Shown here one piece after another: positions 50,900-59,090 of a DNA stretch of 64,000 nucleotides. Numbering within the stretch: the first letter of the stretch is position 1; the number at the start of each line of letters is the position of its first letter. The translations under genes and the position numbers were made by a program. The notes under the pieces were generated by a model, which did not search any database, had not been told where the DNA came from, and saw only the letters and a list, made by a program, of their open reading frames with translations. Origin of the DNA: Pedobacter sp. R20-19 (GTDB lineage Bacteria; Bacteroidota; Bacteroidia; Sphingobacteriales; Sphingobacteriaceae); assembly GCF_000708265.2 (NCBI RefSeq), contig NZ_JCKI01000008.1:310001-374000 (forward strand). Direction: 5' to 3'.

Positions 50900-52429
50900 T
50901 TATTCCCATTCAATGGTTGCAGGTGGCTTTGAACTAATATCATAAACTACCCTGTTAATTCCTTTAACCTTATTAATAATTTCATTCGAAATCTTAGCTA
51001 GCACAGGATATGGCAAATGGCACCAGTCTGCAGTCATGCCATCAAGCGATTCAACGGCTCTTAAGGCAATTACATTTTCGTAAGTACGCTCATCGCCCAT
51101 TACACCTACAGATCTCACAGGAAGAAAAATTGCACCAGCCTGCCAAACCTGATCATATAGGCCTGCTTCTTTCAAATTGTCAATATAAATCTTATCTGCA
51201 TCCTGCAAAATCGCTACCTTCTCTGCCGTAACTTCGCCAATAATTCGAATCCCTAAACCAGGGCCCGGAAAAGGGTGTCGGCCTAAAATGAAAGTTTCCA
51301 AACCTAAAGCCTTACCTACTCTTCTTACTTCGTCTTTAAACAAAGTTTTAAGCGGCTCTACTACCTTAAGTTTCATAAAATCTGGTAAACCACCAACATT
51401 ATGATGCGATTTGATGGTTGCTGACGGCCCGTTGACAGATACAGACTCAATAATATCTGGATAAATCGTTCCTTGTGCCAACCATTTCACATCTTGAATT
51501 AAGTGCGATTCTTCATCGAAAACTTCGATGAACACACGACCGATAATTTTACGTTTTTGTTCAGGATCTTCTACTCCGGCCAATTGACCTAAAAATTTAT
51601 CTTTAGCATCAACCCCCTTAATATTGAGTCCGAAATCTTTATATTGTTCTAAAACACTTTCGTATTCATTTTTGCGCAATAAACCGTTATCTACGAATAT
51701 ACAATGAAGGTTTTTTCCAATAGCTTTATGCAATAAAACTGCCGCAACACTACTATCAACCCCGCCGGAAAGTGCTAAAACAACTTTATCATTACCAACA
51801 GTAGCCTTGATATCAGCAATAGTGGTATCAACAAAGGCTGTTGAAGTCCAATCCTGACTACATCCACAAATATCAACAAGGAAGTTTTCTAACAGCACCT
51901 TTCCATCAATACTGTGCGTTACTTCAGGGTGAAACTGGATAGCATAAGTATTTGAATCTTTAATGTGGTAAGCTGCAACTTTAACACTATCAGTACTGGC
52001 GATTAACTCAAAATGATCAGGAATGCTGGTAATGGTATCACCATGACTCATCCAAACCTGAGAATCAATATTGATTCCCTTAAATAATTTATTCTCCTGA
52101 TTAACAAAACTTAGGTTTGCACGGCCATACTCACGAGTGGAAGATGGTCGAACGTCGCCACCAGAATGTTGAGCAATATATTGAGCACCGTAACATACAG
52201 CCAATAAAGGATATTTGGTATGGTATTTTGATAAGTCTATTTGAGGCGCATCATCCTGACGTACAGAGTATGGGCTACCTGAAAAGATAACACCTTTTAC
52301 ATCATCTGTAATCTCAGGAAGATTGTTGAATGGATATATTTCACAGTAAATATTTAGTTCGCGAACTCTACGGGCGATGAGTTGTGTAAACTGCGAACCA
52401 AAATCGACAATAATGATTTTTTCTTGCAT
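50900..52429 (-). CDS. guaA: GMP synthase (glutamine-hydrolysing)
   Basis: Converts XMP to GMP with ATP and glutamine in purine synthesis. The start is taken as the ATG at 52429 (MQEKIIIVDFGSQFTQ), giving 509 residues; the frame from the TTG at 52444 overlaps the promoter box. The glutaminase domain has the nucleophile Cys79 (LLAVCYGAQYI) and the FHPEVTHS pair. The ATP pyrophosphatase domain has the P-loop LALSGGVDSSVAA, and the dimerisation domain ends SSKPPATIEWE. All catalytic residues are present. Downstream are two hairpins and the LpoA-like gene. The start codon is preceded directly by a promoter box. Confidence 0.97.
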   Translation of the reverse strand: MQEKIIIVDFGSQFTQLIARRVRELNIYCEIYPFNNLPEITDDVKGVIFSGSPYSVRQDDAPQIDLSKYHTKYPLLAVCYGAQYIAQHSGGDVRPSSTREYGRANLSFVNQENKLFKGINIDSQVWMSHGDTITSIPDHFELIASTDSVKVAAYHIKDSNTYAIQFHPEVTHSIDGKVLLENFLVDICGCSQDWTSTAFVDTTIADIKATVGNDKVVLALSGGVDSSVAAVLLHKAIGKNLHCIFVDNGLLRKNEYESVLEQYKDFGLNIKGVDAKDKFLGQLAGVEDPEQKRKIIGRVFIEVFDEESHLIQDVKWLAQGTIYPDIIESVSVNGPSATIKSHHNVGGLPDFMKLKVVEPLKTLFKDEVRRVGKALGLETFILGRHPFPGPGLGIRIIGEVTAEKVAILQDADKIYIDNLKEAGLYDQVWQAGAIFLPVRSVGVMGDERTYENVIALRAVESLDGMTADWCHLPYPVLAKISNEIINKVKGINRVVYDISSKPPATIEWE

Positions 52430-52432
52430 CCG

Positions 52433-52440
52433 CAAAGCTA
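52433..52440 (-). promoter_or_regulatory. Putative -7 promoter box of guaA
   Basis: Read on the minus strand this is TAGCTTTG, an exact TAnnTTTG match, with only three bases before the guaA ATG (52429). It predicts a leaderless mRNA. No good -33 TTTG was found at the usual spacing. Confidence 0.5.
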
Positions 52441-52592
52441 CCAATTAGATACGAGATTTGAGAGAGGATTTAAGATTTTTAAAGGAAAAAGTCTAGAGCC
52501 GATAGTCCAAAGTGGATTCATCGATTTAAACAACTAAACGATCAACCCTCACGCTTCAATCATTGAACAAATGCATTAAGTGAGTAAGAGGT

Positions 52593-52991
52593 TCACCAAA
52601 TCACTTTTAACCCTACCGACCTGTATTTGGAGATATTTTCATCTTTGGATATTAAAGTAATACCCTGCTGGATTGCTTGCCAGATTAACATTCTATCAAA
52701 CGGGTCTTTATGCCAATCTGCATTTAATTTATGATAATTGGCCGCCGATTCTGGCATAAGAGGTAACAGATCAAAACCTAAATCTTTTGCTTGACTCATT
52801 AATTCATTGGGTTCTAAACCTATAAGACTAAGCTTCCCTAAGGCATATTTTAGTGATATTTCCCAAAGACTGATCGCACTTACGAGAATTGCATTCTCAT
52901 TATCTTCAATAACGAAGGCCGCTTTTTCTGAAAGTTTTTTCGGATCAATTATTGTCCACAAAAACACGTGAGTATCTAAAAGGTAAGTCAT
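52593..52991 (-). CDS. vapC: PIN-domain toxin (VapC family)
   Basis: A 132-residue PIN-fold endoribonuclease toxin. The acidic active site is visible: Asp6 in YLLDTHVFLW, Glu44 in LWEISL, Asp98 in KDPFDRMLIWQA and the final Asp in LISKDENI. It overlaps the antitoxin stop by four bases (ATGA), so the two are coupled, and lies at the end of the pair. VapC toxins cleave specific RNAs such as initiator tRNA. The target here is not known. Confidence 0.93.
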   Translation of the reverse strand: MTYLLDTHVFLWTIIDPKKLSEKAAFVIEDNENAILVSAISLWEISLKYALGKLSLIGLEPNELMSQAKDLGFDLLPLMPESAANYHKLNADWHKDPFDRMLIWQAIQQGITLISKDENISKYRSVGLKVIW

Positions 52992-53224
52992 AACCCTAGT
53001 AATTCCTCTTCGGTCATGGCAAAATCATCATGAAAAATTACCTGGGCTTTGCCTTTTAATGGACCTAATTTCCTTTTACCCTTGCCCTTACCCGATTCAG
53101 GAAGAAAGTAACCAATTATCTCCTTTTTTCTACCATAAGTTACAGCTATGCCTATACCTGCCTTAACGCCTTCAAGTACTTCAGAAAAATGGGCTTTAAA
53201 CTCACCAACTGTCATTGTTTTCAT
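52988..53224 (-). CDS. Antitoxin of the Phd/YefM family
   Basis: A 78-residue antitoxin starting at the ATG 53224 (MKTMTVGEFKAHFSEVLEGV); ten extra upstream codons in the frame are rejected because they overlap the promoter region. The N-terminal segment AHFSEVLEGVKAGIGIAVTY binds DNA in the Phd/YefM family. The C terminus, basic then acidic (KRKLGPLKGKAQ, FAMTEEELLGL), is the part expected to wrap the toxin. It precedes vapC, the usual order, and a near-palindromic operator candidate overlaps its promoter. Confidence 0.9.
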   Translation of the reverse strand: MKTMTVGEFKAHFSEVLEGVKAGIGIAVTYGRKKEIIGYFLPESGKGKGKRKLGPLKGKAQVIFHDDFAMTEEELLGL

Positions 53225-53241
53225 AACTAAAAGTCTATAAT

Positions 53242-53273
53242 CAAATATAAACAAAACTTGTCAAGTTGTCAAG
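53242..53273 (-). promoter_or_regulatory. Promoter and operator candidate of the toxin-antitoxin operon
   Basis: On the minus strand TATATTTG (53249-53242) is an exact -7 box; the start codon follows 17 bases later. Upstream, CTTGACAACTTGACAAG (53273-53257) is a direct repeat of CTTGACAA and also a palindrome with three mismatches. It lies between the -33 and -7 positions, ideal for autorepression by the antitoxin. Confidence 0.6.
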
Positions 53274-53358
53274 AAAAAAATAGTTAATTTCGATTTTAAA
53301 ATTCAATCAAAATTTTCAGCATAGGCTTCAGTTAAACAACTGAAACAATTAACCTCCC

Positions 53359-53817
53359 TTAAGATTCAATCAAAACCACCTCTACCCCAAATTTTCTCAA
53401 AAAATCAACACCTTCATCACTAGGTAAACCTTTATAGGCTGCATAGGATTTAGAATAATAAACTAACTTAATACCTGAAGATAAGATGAGCCTTGCACAG
53501 GCAATACACGGAGACAAAGTGGTATACAAAGTACATCCTTCTATTTTAGAACCATTTTTTGATGCATAAAGAATTGCATTTTCTTCTGCGTGCAAGGCTA
53601 AAGAACAACTTCCCTTACTGTCTCTGGCACAACCATGTTCTGGCCATTCTTCATCGCAGTTATGCGTTCCGGCAGGCGGGCCATTATAACCTATAGAGAT
53701 AATTCGGGTATCTTTAGTTAAAACTGCACCTACATGAGCACGAACACAATGCGAACGAGCTGATAGATCGGTAGCCAGATTCATAAAGATGGTGTCAAAA
53801 CTTAATTTATCAGTCAT
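53359..53817 (-). CDS. Deoxycytidylate (dCMP) deaminase family protein
   Basis: A 152-residue cytidine-deaminase-fold enzyme. The zinc site is HAEENA (His76, Glu78) and PCIACA (Cys104, Cys107), and the region HNCDEEWPEHGCARDSKGSC fits the dCMP-deaminase/ComE branch, in which a second zinc site is present. It converts dCMP to dUMP, a precursor of dTTP. It is a single gene between the toxin-antitoxin pair and the sugar transporter. Confidence 0.9.
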   Translation of the reverse strand: MTDKLSFDTIFMNLATDLSARSHCVRAHVGAVLTKDTRIISIGYNGPPAGTHNCDEEWPEHGCARDSKGSCSLALHAEENAILYASKNGSKIEGCTLYTTLSPCIACARLILSSGIKLVYYSKSYAAYKGLPSDEGVDFLRKFGVEVVLIES

Positions 53818-53833
53818 TGAAAATCATTAAAAA

Positions 53834-53859
53834 AGCCACAGTGAATGATCACTGTGGCT
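53834..53859 (-). terminator. Terminator after the sugar transporter gene
   Basis: AGCCACAGTGA (53834-53844) and TCACTGTGGCT (53849-53859) form an 11-bp stem with a 4-base loop. A T-tract follows on the minus strand. It lies between the transporter stop (53881) and the deaminase start (53817). Confidence 0.9.
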
Positions 53860-53880
53860 GTAAAATTACTTTATTAAATA

Positions 53881-55488
53881 TTAATGTCCGCCTTCTGCAG
53901 TAATATTTTCTACATCAATACCTTGTTTCTTCAGCTCACCGCTTACCTTCCATGCAAAGAAAATCAGGTATGCGAATCCAAGAACGGGAATAATATAAGA
54001 ATGGTGAATGCCAGCGCTATCAGCTAATTCTCCCTGAATTGGCGGAATAATTGATCCACCTAAAATCATCATGATTAAAAATGAAGAACCTTGTGATGTA
54101 TATTTGCCAAGGCCGGTAATTGACAATGAAAATATAGATGGCCACATAATGGAACAACATAAACCACCACTTACAAAGGCAAAAATAGCCACATGGCCTG
54201 TAGTGAATAATCCAACAAGCATCGCAACCGCACCCAAAGTACCAAAGATGGCAAGTGTTTTAGCTGGCTTTTCCTGGCCAATAAATACTGCAGCCACCAT
54301 TACGGCTACGCAAATTGCATAAACATATAGGTTGCCAACATCAGTACCAGTTGCATGGTTAACACCCAAAATAATACCAAAAGCCACGAAAGGAACAATT
54401 ACAGTTAAAATATTTTTCACTGTTTTACTTAGGTTAAAAGCACTCACTGCGCCAGCCCACCTGCCAATCATCATACTTCCCCAATATAAAGAGATATATG
54501 GTTTGATACCCGCATCATTTAAGCCTCCAAAATCGGGAAGTTTCAGCAATGCCCCCAGGTTACTTTGAATCGTTACCTCAGTACCCACGTACATAAAGAT
54601 AGCAAGCATTCCTAAAACCAATTGTGGATATTGCATAGCACCCCAGCTTGCAGCGTTGTCTTTTTTTGTAAAATAGCCAAATAATAAAGCGCCTAAGATG
54701 ATTACAAAGGATGAATAAACGAAAATAGATGCGCTAACACCCGTTAAGTTAGCAAGAGGACTTGCCGCAGCCACCATCAGGAAACCAATAATCATCACAA
54801 CTAATGGCCCCGTAGGTTTACTACTGGCTTCAATCTTCTCCGTACTGGTTACATCTGGAAGTTTGGAAACAGCAAAAAATATGGCTACCGCTAAAAACAA
54901 TCCGGCAAGAATGTAATAAAGATTATTGATGGATGAAATTTCTACTGCCTTGGCCACTGCATCATTTGCCGTACCAAAAAGGACAACACTTACAATAACT
55001 GGCCCCATTAAGCCACCGAAGTTATTAACACCTCCCGCCAGATTTAAACGATGGGCACCACTTTCTGGTGCGCCTAATGCCACAACAAATGGATTCGCAG
55101 CCGTTTGTTGTAATGAAAACCCAAGGGCGATTACAAAAAAGGCAAATAAAATAAATAGGAATGAACCTGAATGAACAGCAGGAACCATTAATAATGCGCC
55201 TCCGGCAGAAATAATTAAGCCCGCGATAATGCCTTTTTTGTATCCAATTTTGTTGAGGATATCAACTTTACTGGCTTGTGAAGCTAAGTAAAGGATAAGC
55301 GAGCCAATAAAATAACCACCATAAAAGGTAAAATCTATAAGTTGAGATTCAAATTGCGTTAATTTAAAATGAGTTTTACAAAAGGGAATAAATATACCGT
55401 TTGACGCGGCAACAAAGCCCCAAAAAAAGAATACAGTGATAATTGTATACAACGCTGTACCATAATTTTTTGTAGTTTCTTTTGACAT
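53881..55488 (-). CDS. FucP-like MFS sugar:H+ symporter
   Basis: A 535-residue transporter with about 12 membrane segments from the ATG 55488 (MSKETTKNYGTALYTI); the frame extends 13 codons further but those are basic, hydrophilic and unlikely. Family markers: FFWGFVAASNGIFIPFCKTHF, TFYGGYFIGSLILYLAS, QQTAANPFVVALGAPES and LNLAGGVNNFGGLMGP. These are typical of the L-fucose/glucose-galactose permease (FucP/GluP) group. The sugar cannot be told. No catabolic genes are next to it. Confidence 0.92.
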   Translation of the reverse strand: MSKETTKNYGTALYTIITVFFFWGFVAASNGIFIPFCKTHFKLTQFESQLIDFTFYGGYFIGSLILYLASQASKVDILNKIGYKKGIIAGLIISAGGALLMVPAVHSGSFLFILFAFFVIALGFSLQQTAANPFVVALGAPESGAHRLNLAGGVNNFGGLMGPVIVSVVLFGTANDAVAKAVEISSINNLYYILAGLFLAVAIFFAVSKLPDVTSTEKIEASSKPTGPLVVMIIGFLMVAAASPLANLTGVSASIFVYSSFVIILGALLFGYFTKKDNAASWGAMQYPQLVLGMLAIFMYVGTEVTIQSNLGALLKLPDFGGLNDAGIKPYISLYWGSMMIGRWAGAVSAFNLSKTVKNILTVIVPFVAFGIILGVNHATGTDVGNLYVYAICVAVMVAAVFIGQEKPAKTLAIFGTLGAVAMLVGLFTTGHVAIFAFVSGGLCCSIMWPSIFSLSITGLGKYTSQGSSFLIMMILGGSIIPPIQGELADSAGIHHSYIIPVLGFAYLIFFAWKVSGELKKQGIDVENITAEGGH

Positions 55489-55638
55489 CTGAATTTTAAT
55501 TGTTTTAGTTTTAGTGCGGATAAACATAAATAAAAAAAAATTAATAAACCGTATTTTTTGAAGTCGTACCTAACAAAAATAAATGTTACATGTTTAGGTA
55601 TAAAATTGCATATTCGCATATTATAAACAATACAATGC

Positions 55639-56265
55639 ATGTTTGAAGCCATATTATTAGGTATTGGAGCAGGGATTATTTCGTCGTTTTTAACAGGTCC
55701 GGTATTCTTTGCAATGATAAAAACCAGTATAGAAAGAGGCTTTATGGCAGGGTTTTCTTTAGCTATTGGAGTTATAATTAGTGATATCATATTAATTGTT
55801 CTTGTACTTTTTGGAAGCCAGTTCTTCGACTACAAAGCAAGTTTTGATAAATACGTGGGCACCATAGGCGGGATATTTTTGCTCGCCGTCGGAATCTACT
55901 ATCTGGTCTCTAAAATCAAAGTTCATTACGATAGTGCCACCCTTCAAAAAGTAAGTAAGAGGAGTTATGTATTAAAGGGATTTTTGATGTGCATACTTAC
56001 CCCATCTACATTAATGTTTTGGATTATTGTAAGTGGCATTATTTCCGTTAAGCTAAACAACATGCTGAATGAGAAGCTGGTATGCTTTTTTATTGCCATG
56101 GCTACTCAGTTGAGTATAGACGCTACAAAAAGCTTTTATTCCAGCAAACTGCGCTATAAAATTAAAGAGGATGCGCTTAAAACGCTGAATAAAATTGCCG
56201 GAGTTATTATAATATTTTTCGCTTTCTGGCTGATCTATAAAACTTATATTCAATTTTACGCTTAG
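55639..56265 (+). CDS. LysE-family amino-acid exporter
   Basis: A 208-residue inner-membrane protein with six predicted membrane segments. The start GIGAGIISSFLTGPVFFAMIKTSIERGFMAGFSLAIGVIISD matches the LysE/RhtB family, including the Gly-Pro of helix 1. The C-terminal helix is AGVIIIFFAFWLIYKTYI. It is divergent from the sugar transporter gene with a gap of about 150 bases. The exported substrate is unknown. Confidence 0.88.
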   Translation: MFEAILLGIGAGIISSFLTGPVFFAMIKTSIERGFMAGFSLAIGVIISDIILIVLVLFGSQFFDYKASFDKYVGTIGGIFLLAVGIYYLVSKIKVHYDSATLQKVSKRSYVLKGFLMCILTPSTLMFWIIVSGIISVKLNNMLNEKLVCFFIAMATQLSIDATKSFYSSKLRYKIKEDALKTLNKIAGVIIIFFAFWLIYKTYIQFYA

Positions 56266-56294
56266 TACTTTAATTCCGCAGTAAGGGCACGAAG

Positions 56295-56355
56295 AATCGT
56301 CCTTGCGAAGCCAATTTTTCATTGGATGAAGTAATCTATCCAGTTTTTTGCGGGG
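56295..56355 (+). repeat. 61-bp direct repeat, copy 1
   Basis: Starts AATCGTCCTTGCGAAGCC and contains CCAAT-TTTTC-ATTGG, a 5-bp stem, before GGATGAAGTAATCTATCC. The same sequence recurs at 56476-56537 with few changes. Confidence 0.85.
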
Positions 56356-56475
56356 ATGTACCAAACGAATCGTCATGCTGACCTGTAGCGCGGCGGAAAG
56401 CTACGGAGTAAATTTAGTTCAGCATCTATTTAGATCCGATCCTGAATCAAGTTCAGCAAGACGATTCTCTAGCAA

Positions 56476-56537
56476 AATCGTCATTGCGAAGCCAATTTTT
56501 CATTGGATGAAGCAATCTATCCAGTTTTTCCGTGGGG
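56476..56537 (+). repeat. 62-bp direct repeat, copy 2
   Basis: Starts AATCGTCATTGCGAAGCC, keeps the CCAAT-TTTTC-ATTGG stem-loop and differs from copy 1 by a few substitutions and a one-base insertion. The ATTGCGA and AAGCAATCTAT parts recall the element at 25.4 kb, hinting at one repeat family. Confidence 0.85.
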
Positions 56538-56927
56538 TGCTTGTGATGCAGAAACAAAGCTTTAACGAATTTATCCGACATCAGTTCCAATCCTTGAGTT
56601 ATTCACAAGTTGTTTATTTTTTATAGGTATTCATGAGCTCGCAGAAAAGCTCGGTTTTGCTTCTTTGTCAAGAAAAAAGAAGAAAGTTCTTCGGCGGCAG
56701 ACCTGTACCGTAACCGAGGCAAGCCAAGAGGGCGAACGCTTTAACCCACCGTTTATGGAATGAGGTACTAAAAAAAATTCGGTGTTAACTGAAGGCAGTA
56801 TACCAAAACGTAGGGATTCTTCGCTGCGCTCTAAATGACAATATCGCTATTACCACCCTACTCACTAGCCCAGGAAATAATGGAAAAAGGAACATTACGT
56901 TTCGATCACAAATTCCCTATAAATAAA

Positions 56928-56953
56928 ATGGCCCATATTTTCATATGAGCCAT
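56928..56953 (-). terminator. purF-like gene terminator
   Basis: ATGGCCCATAT (56928-56938) and ATATGAGCCAT (56943-56953) pair over 11 bases with one G-T wobble and a short loop. On the minus strand a TTTTATTT tract follows. It lies about 25 bases after the stop codon. Confidence 0.7.
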
Positions 56954-56977
56954 CCAATATTATAGTTTAACCTTCGC

Positions 56978-58879
56978 TTAGTAAGCCCTTTGATTATTTC
57001 CTTCTTTCCAGTTCACAAAAGCTTTATTAACTACTTTGTTACCACCTGGTGTTGGATAGTTACCTGAGAAATACCAGTCGCCCTTGTTCTTCGGACAAGC
57101 CTCATGTAAGTTTTCTAAACTTTGATAAATCACTTCTACCTCCGCAACGGTACCTTTTGGCGTAATAATCTGTGCAATTTTCGCAGAGATTTCTTCCGGA
57201 GAAAAGGGTTTATAAATCTCTTTAACGTGATTTACAATCTCTTCTTTAGGCAATAATAATGAAGCTTTACATTTCGTGTAAACATCCTCAATTACCTGCC
57301 ACATTCCCCTTTCAGTAAGTAATTGTATTGCTGCATCAAAGGCAACAAACTGCCCCATTCTGCTCATATCAATACCATAACAATCAGGGTAGCGAATTTG
57401 TGGTGCAGAAGAAACAATGATGATTTTCTTTGGATGTAAACGATCAACAATCTTAATGATACTTTGCTTTAAAGTTGTACCACGAACAATAGAATCATCA
57501 AGTGCCACTAAAGTATCCTGGTGATTATTGATGATACCATAAGTGGTATCATAAACGTGTGCTACCATTTCACTCCTGTCGGCATCCTGCGTAATAAATG
57601 TTCTTAATTTCACATCCTTTACAGCTAGTTTTTCAACTCTTGGGGCTAGCGACAACAGTTCCTCCAATTGCTCATCACTTAATGACTCTTTCTTGTGTAG
57701 TAGTATATCTTTTTGGTGCCTGCGAACATATTGTTGTACACCATCTACCATCCCAAAAAATGCAACTTCTGCCGTATTTGGGATGAAAGAGAATACTGTA
57801 TTTTTCAAATCGTAATTAACGGCCTGAAGTATTTTTTCACTCAATAAACGACCTAACTGCTTACGTTCACGGTAGATTTCAACATCACTTCCTTTAGAGA
57901 AATAAATTCTTTCAAAAGAACAGGAAAGTCTTTCGGTAGGCTCACGGAATTGCTCCATACTTACTTCACCGTTCTTCTTGATAATTAGCGCATGCCCCGG
58001 ATCAATTTCTTTTACATCTTTAAACTGAATATTAAATGCAGTTTGCAAAGCTGGTCTTTCTGATGCCGCTACCACGATTTCATCATCATAATAGTAGTAA
58101 GCCGGGCGAATTCCTGCCGGATCACGCATGATGAATGAATCACCGTTACCAACCATTCCGCAGATAGAGTAACCACCATCCCAGGTTTTAGCCGAGCGAC
58201 GGAGGATATTTGCAATGTCTAAATGGTCTGAAATTTTGTGCGTGATGGCCACATTATCATGTCCTTCTTTTTTGTATTGATCAAAAAGCTCCTGATTTTC
58301 ATCATCTAAGAAGTGACCGATTTTTTCCAACACGGTTACCGTATCAGCTTTTTCTTTCGGATGCTGCCCTAATTCATACAATTGCTCCAATAATTCATCA
58401 ACATTTGTCATGTTGAAGTTACCGGCAATGACCAGGTTACGCGTCATCCAGTTGTTTTGCCTTAAAAAAGGGTGGCAATTTTCGATACTGTTTTTACCAT
58501 GCGTACCATAACGCAAATGGCCCATTAACACTTCGCCGATAAAGCTTACGTTGTCTTTGAGCCACTCTGTATCCTGCATTAATTCAGGCGTATTTTCTTG
58601 AATATCAACAAATTTGTTTTGAACATATTCGAAGATATCTGCTACCGCATTCGAAGCCATGCTCCGGTATCGGCTAATGTACCTACTGCCTGGTTTCATA
58701 TCCAGTTTAATGGTAGCTATACCTGCGCCATCCTGGCCCCGGTTATGCTGTTTTTCCATTAAAAGGTATAATTTGTTAAGGCCGTAAAGTGCTGTACCGT
58801 ACTTTTGCTGGTAGTAAGAAAGTGGTTTTAACAGGCGAATAAAAGCGATTCCGCATTCGTGTTTTATCTGATCACTCAT
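56978..58879 (-). CDS. Amidophosphoribosyltransferase-like protein (PurF family)
   Basis: A 633-residue glutamine PRPP amidotransferase-type protein from the ATG 58879 (MSDQIKHECGIAF); a frame start at 58900 would overlap the promoter box. The glutaminase domain has the near-N-terminal catalytic Cys9 after a short propeptide and the segments KQHNRGQDGAG and MGHLRYGTHG. The phosphoribosyltransferase-type loop VALDDSIVRGTTL is at about residue 470. The family in Bacteroidota is longer than classical PurF (about 500 residues), with extra sequence in the middle (DVKEIDPGHALIIKKNGEVS). It catalyses the first step of purine synthesis, or a closely related reaction. No other pur gene is adjacent. 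Confidence 0.9.
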   Translation of the reverse strand: MSDQIKHECGIAFIRLLKPLSYYQQKYGTALYGLNKLYLLMEKQHNRGQDGAGIATIKLDMKPGSRYISRYRSMASNAVADIFEYVQNKFVDIQENTPELMQDTEWLKDNVSFIGEVLMGHLRYGTHGKNSIENCHPFLRQNNWMTRNLVIAGNFNMTNVDELLEQLYELGQHPKEKADTVTVLEKIGHFLDDENQELFDQYKKEGHDNVAITHKISDHLDIANILRRSAKTWDGGYSICGMVGNGDSFIMRDPAGIRPAYYYYDDEIVVAASERPALQTAFNIQFKDVKEIDPGHALIIKKNGEVSMEQFREPTERLSCSFERIYFSKGSDVEIYRERKQLGRLLSEKILQAVNYDLKNTVFSFIPNTAEVAFFGMVDGVQQYVRRHQKDILLHKKESLSDEQLEELLSLAPRVEKLAVKDVKLRTFITQDADRSEMVAHVYDTTYGIINNHQDTLVALDDSIVRGTTLKQSIIKIVDRLHPKKIIIVSSAPQIRYPDCYGIDMSRMGQFVAFDAAIQLLTERGMWQVIEDVYTKCKASLLLPKEEIVNHVKEIYKPFSPEEISAKIAQIITPKGTVAEVEVIYQSLENLHEACPKNKGDWYFSGNYPTPGGNKVVNKAFVNWKEGNNQRAY

Positions 58880-58897
58880 TGTGTGGGTTTGAAGCCG

Positions 58898-58905
58898 CAA
58901 AGTTA
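58898..58905 (-). promoter_or_regulatory. Putative -7 promoter box of the PurF-like gene
   Basis: Minus-strand TAACTTTG matches TAnnTTTG. It is 18 bases before the ATG at 58879, so the leader would be about 15 bases. This argues against a start at 58900. No clear -33 box at normal spacing. Confidence 0.45.
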
Positions 58906-59034
58906 TCTTTTTATATACTTACAACCTAAACAAAAGTGTTTTCTTTTGTCACGAAGAGGTTAATTTGAAATAGACTGAAAATGAAGTAATTGTAAAACTA
59001 AAAAGAAAAATTATCTAGAATCTTTCTAAATAAT

Positions 59035-59065
59035 TTTGTTAGTTAGTGTATTTTTTACACATTTG
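59035..59065 (+). promoter_or_regulatory. Putative promoter of the TonB-receptor operon
   Basis: TTTG (59035-59038) is followed after 19 bases by CACATTTG (59058-59065), a seven-of-eight match to TAnnTTTG. The start codon is 25 bases downstream. Confidence 0.5.
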
Positions 59066-59090
59066 CGCTCTTATTAAGATTTAGTCTAAA

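Larger units (their letters stand above)
56266..56927. other. Long intergenic region rich in repeats
   Basis: About 660 bases with no gene I can support. It contains a duplicated 61-62-bp element (56295-56355 and 56476-56537) and other short repeat-like stretches. A 92-codon frame at 56348-56626 has a shadow-like composition and crosses one of the repeat copies. Confidence 0.55.

Noticed and set aside
56348..56626. 92-codon frame in the repeat-rich gap
   Set aside because: It runs through one copy of the 62-bp repeat and has no gene-like features.
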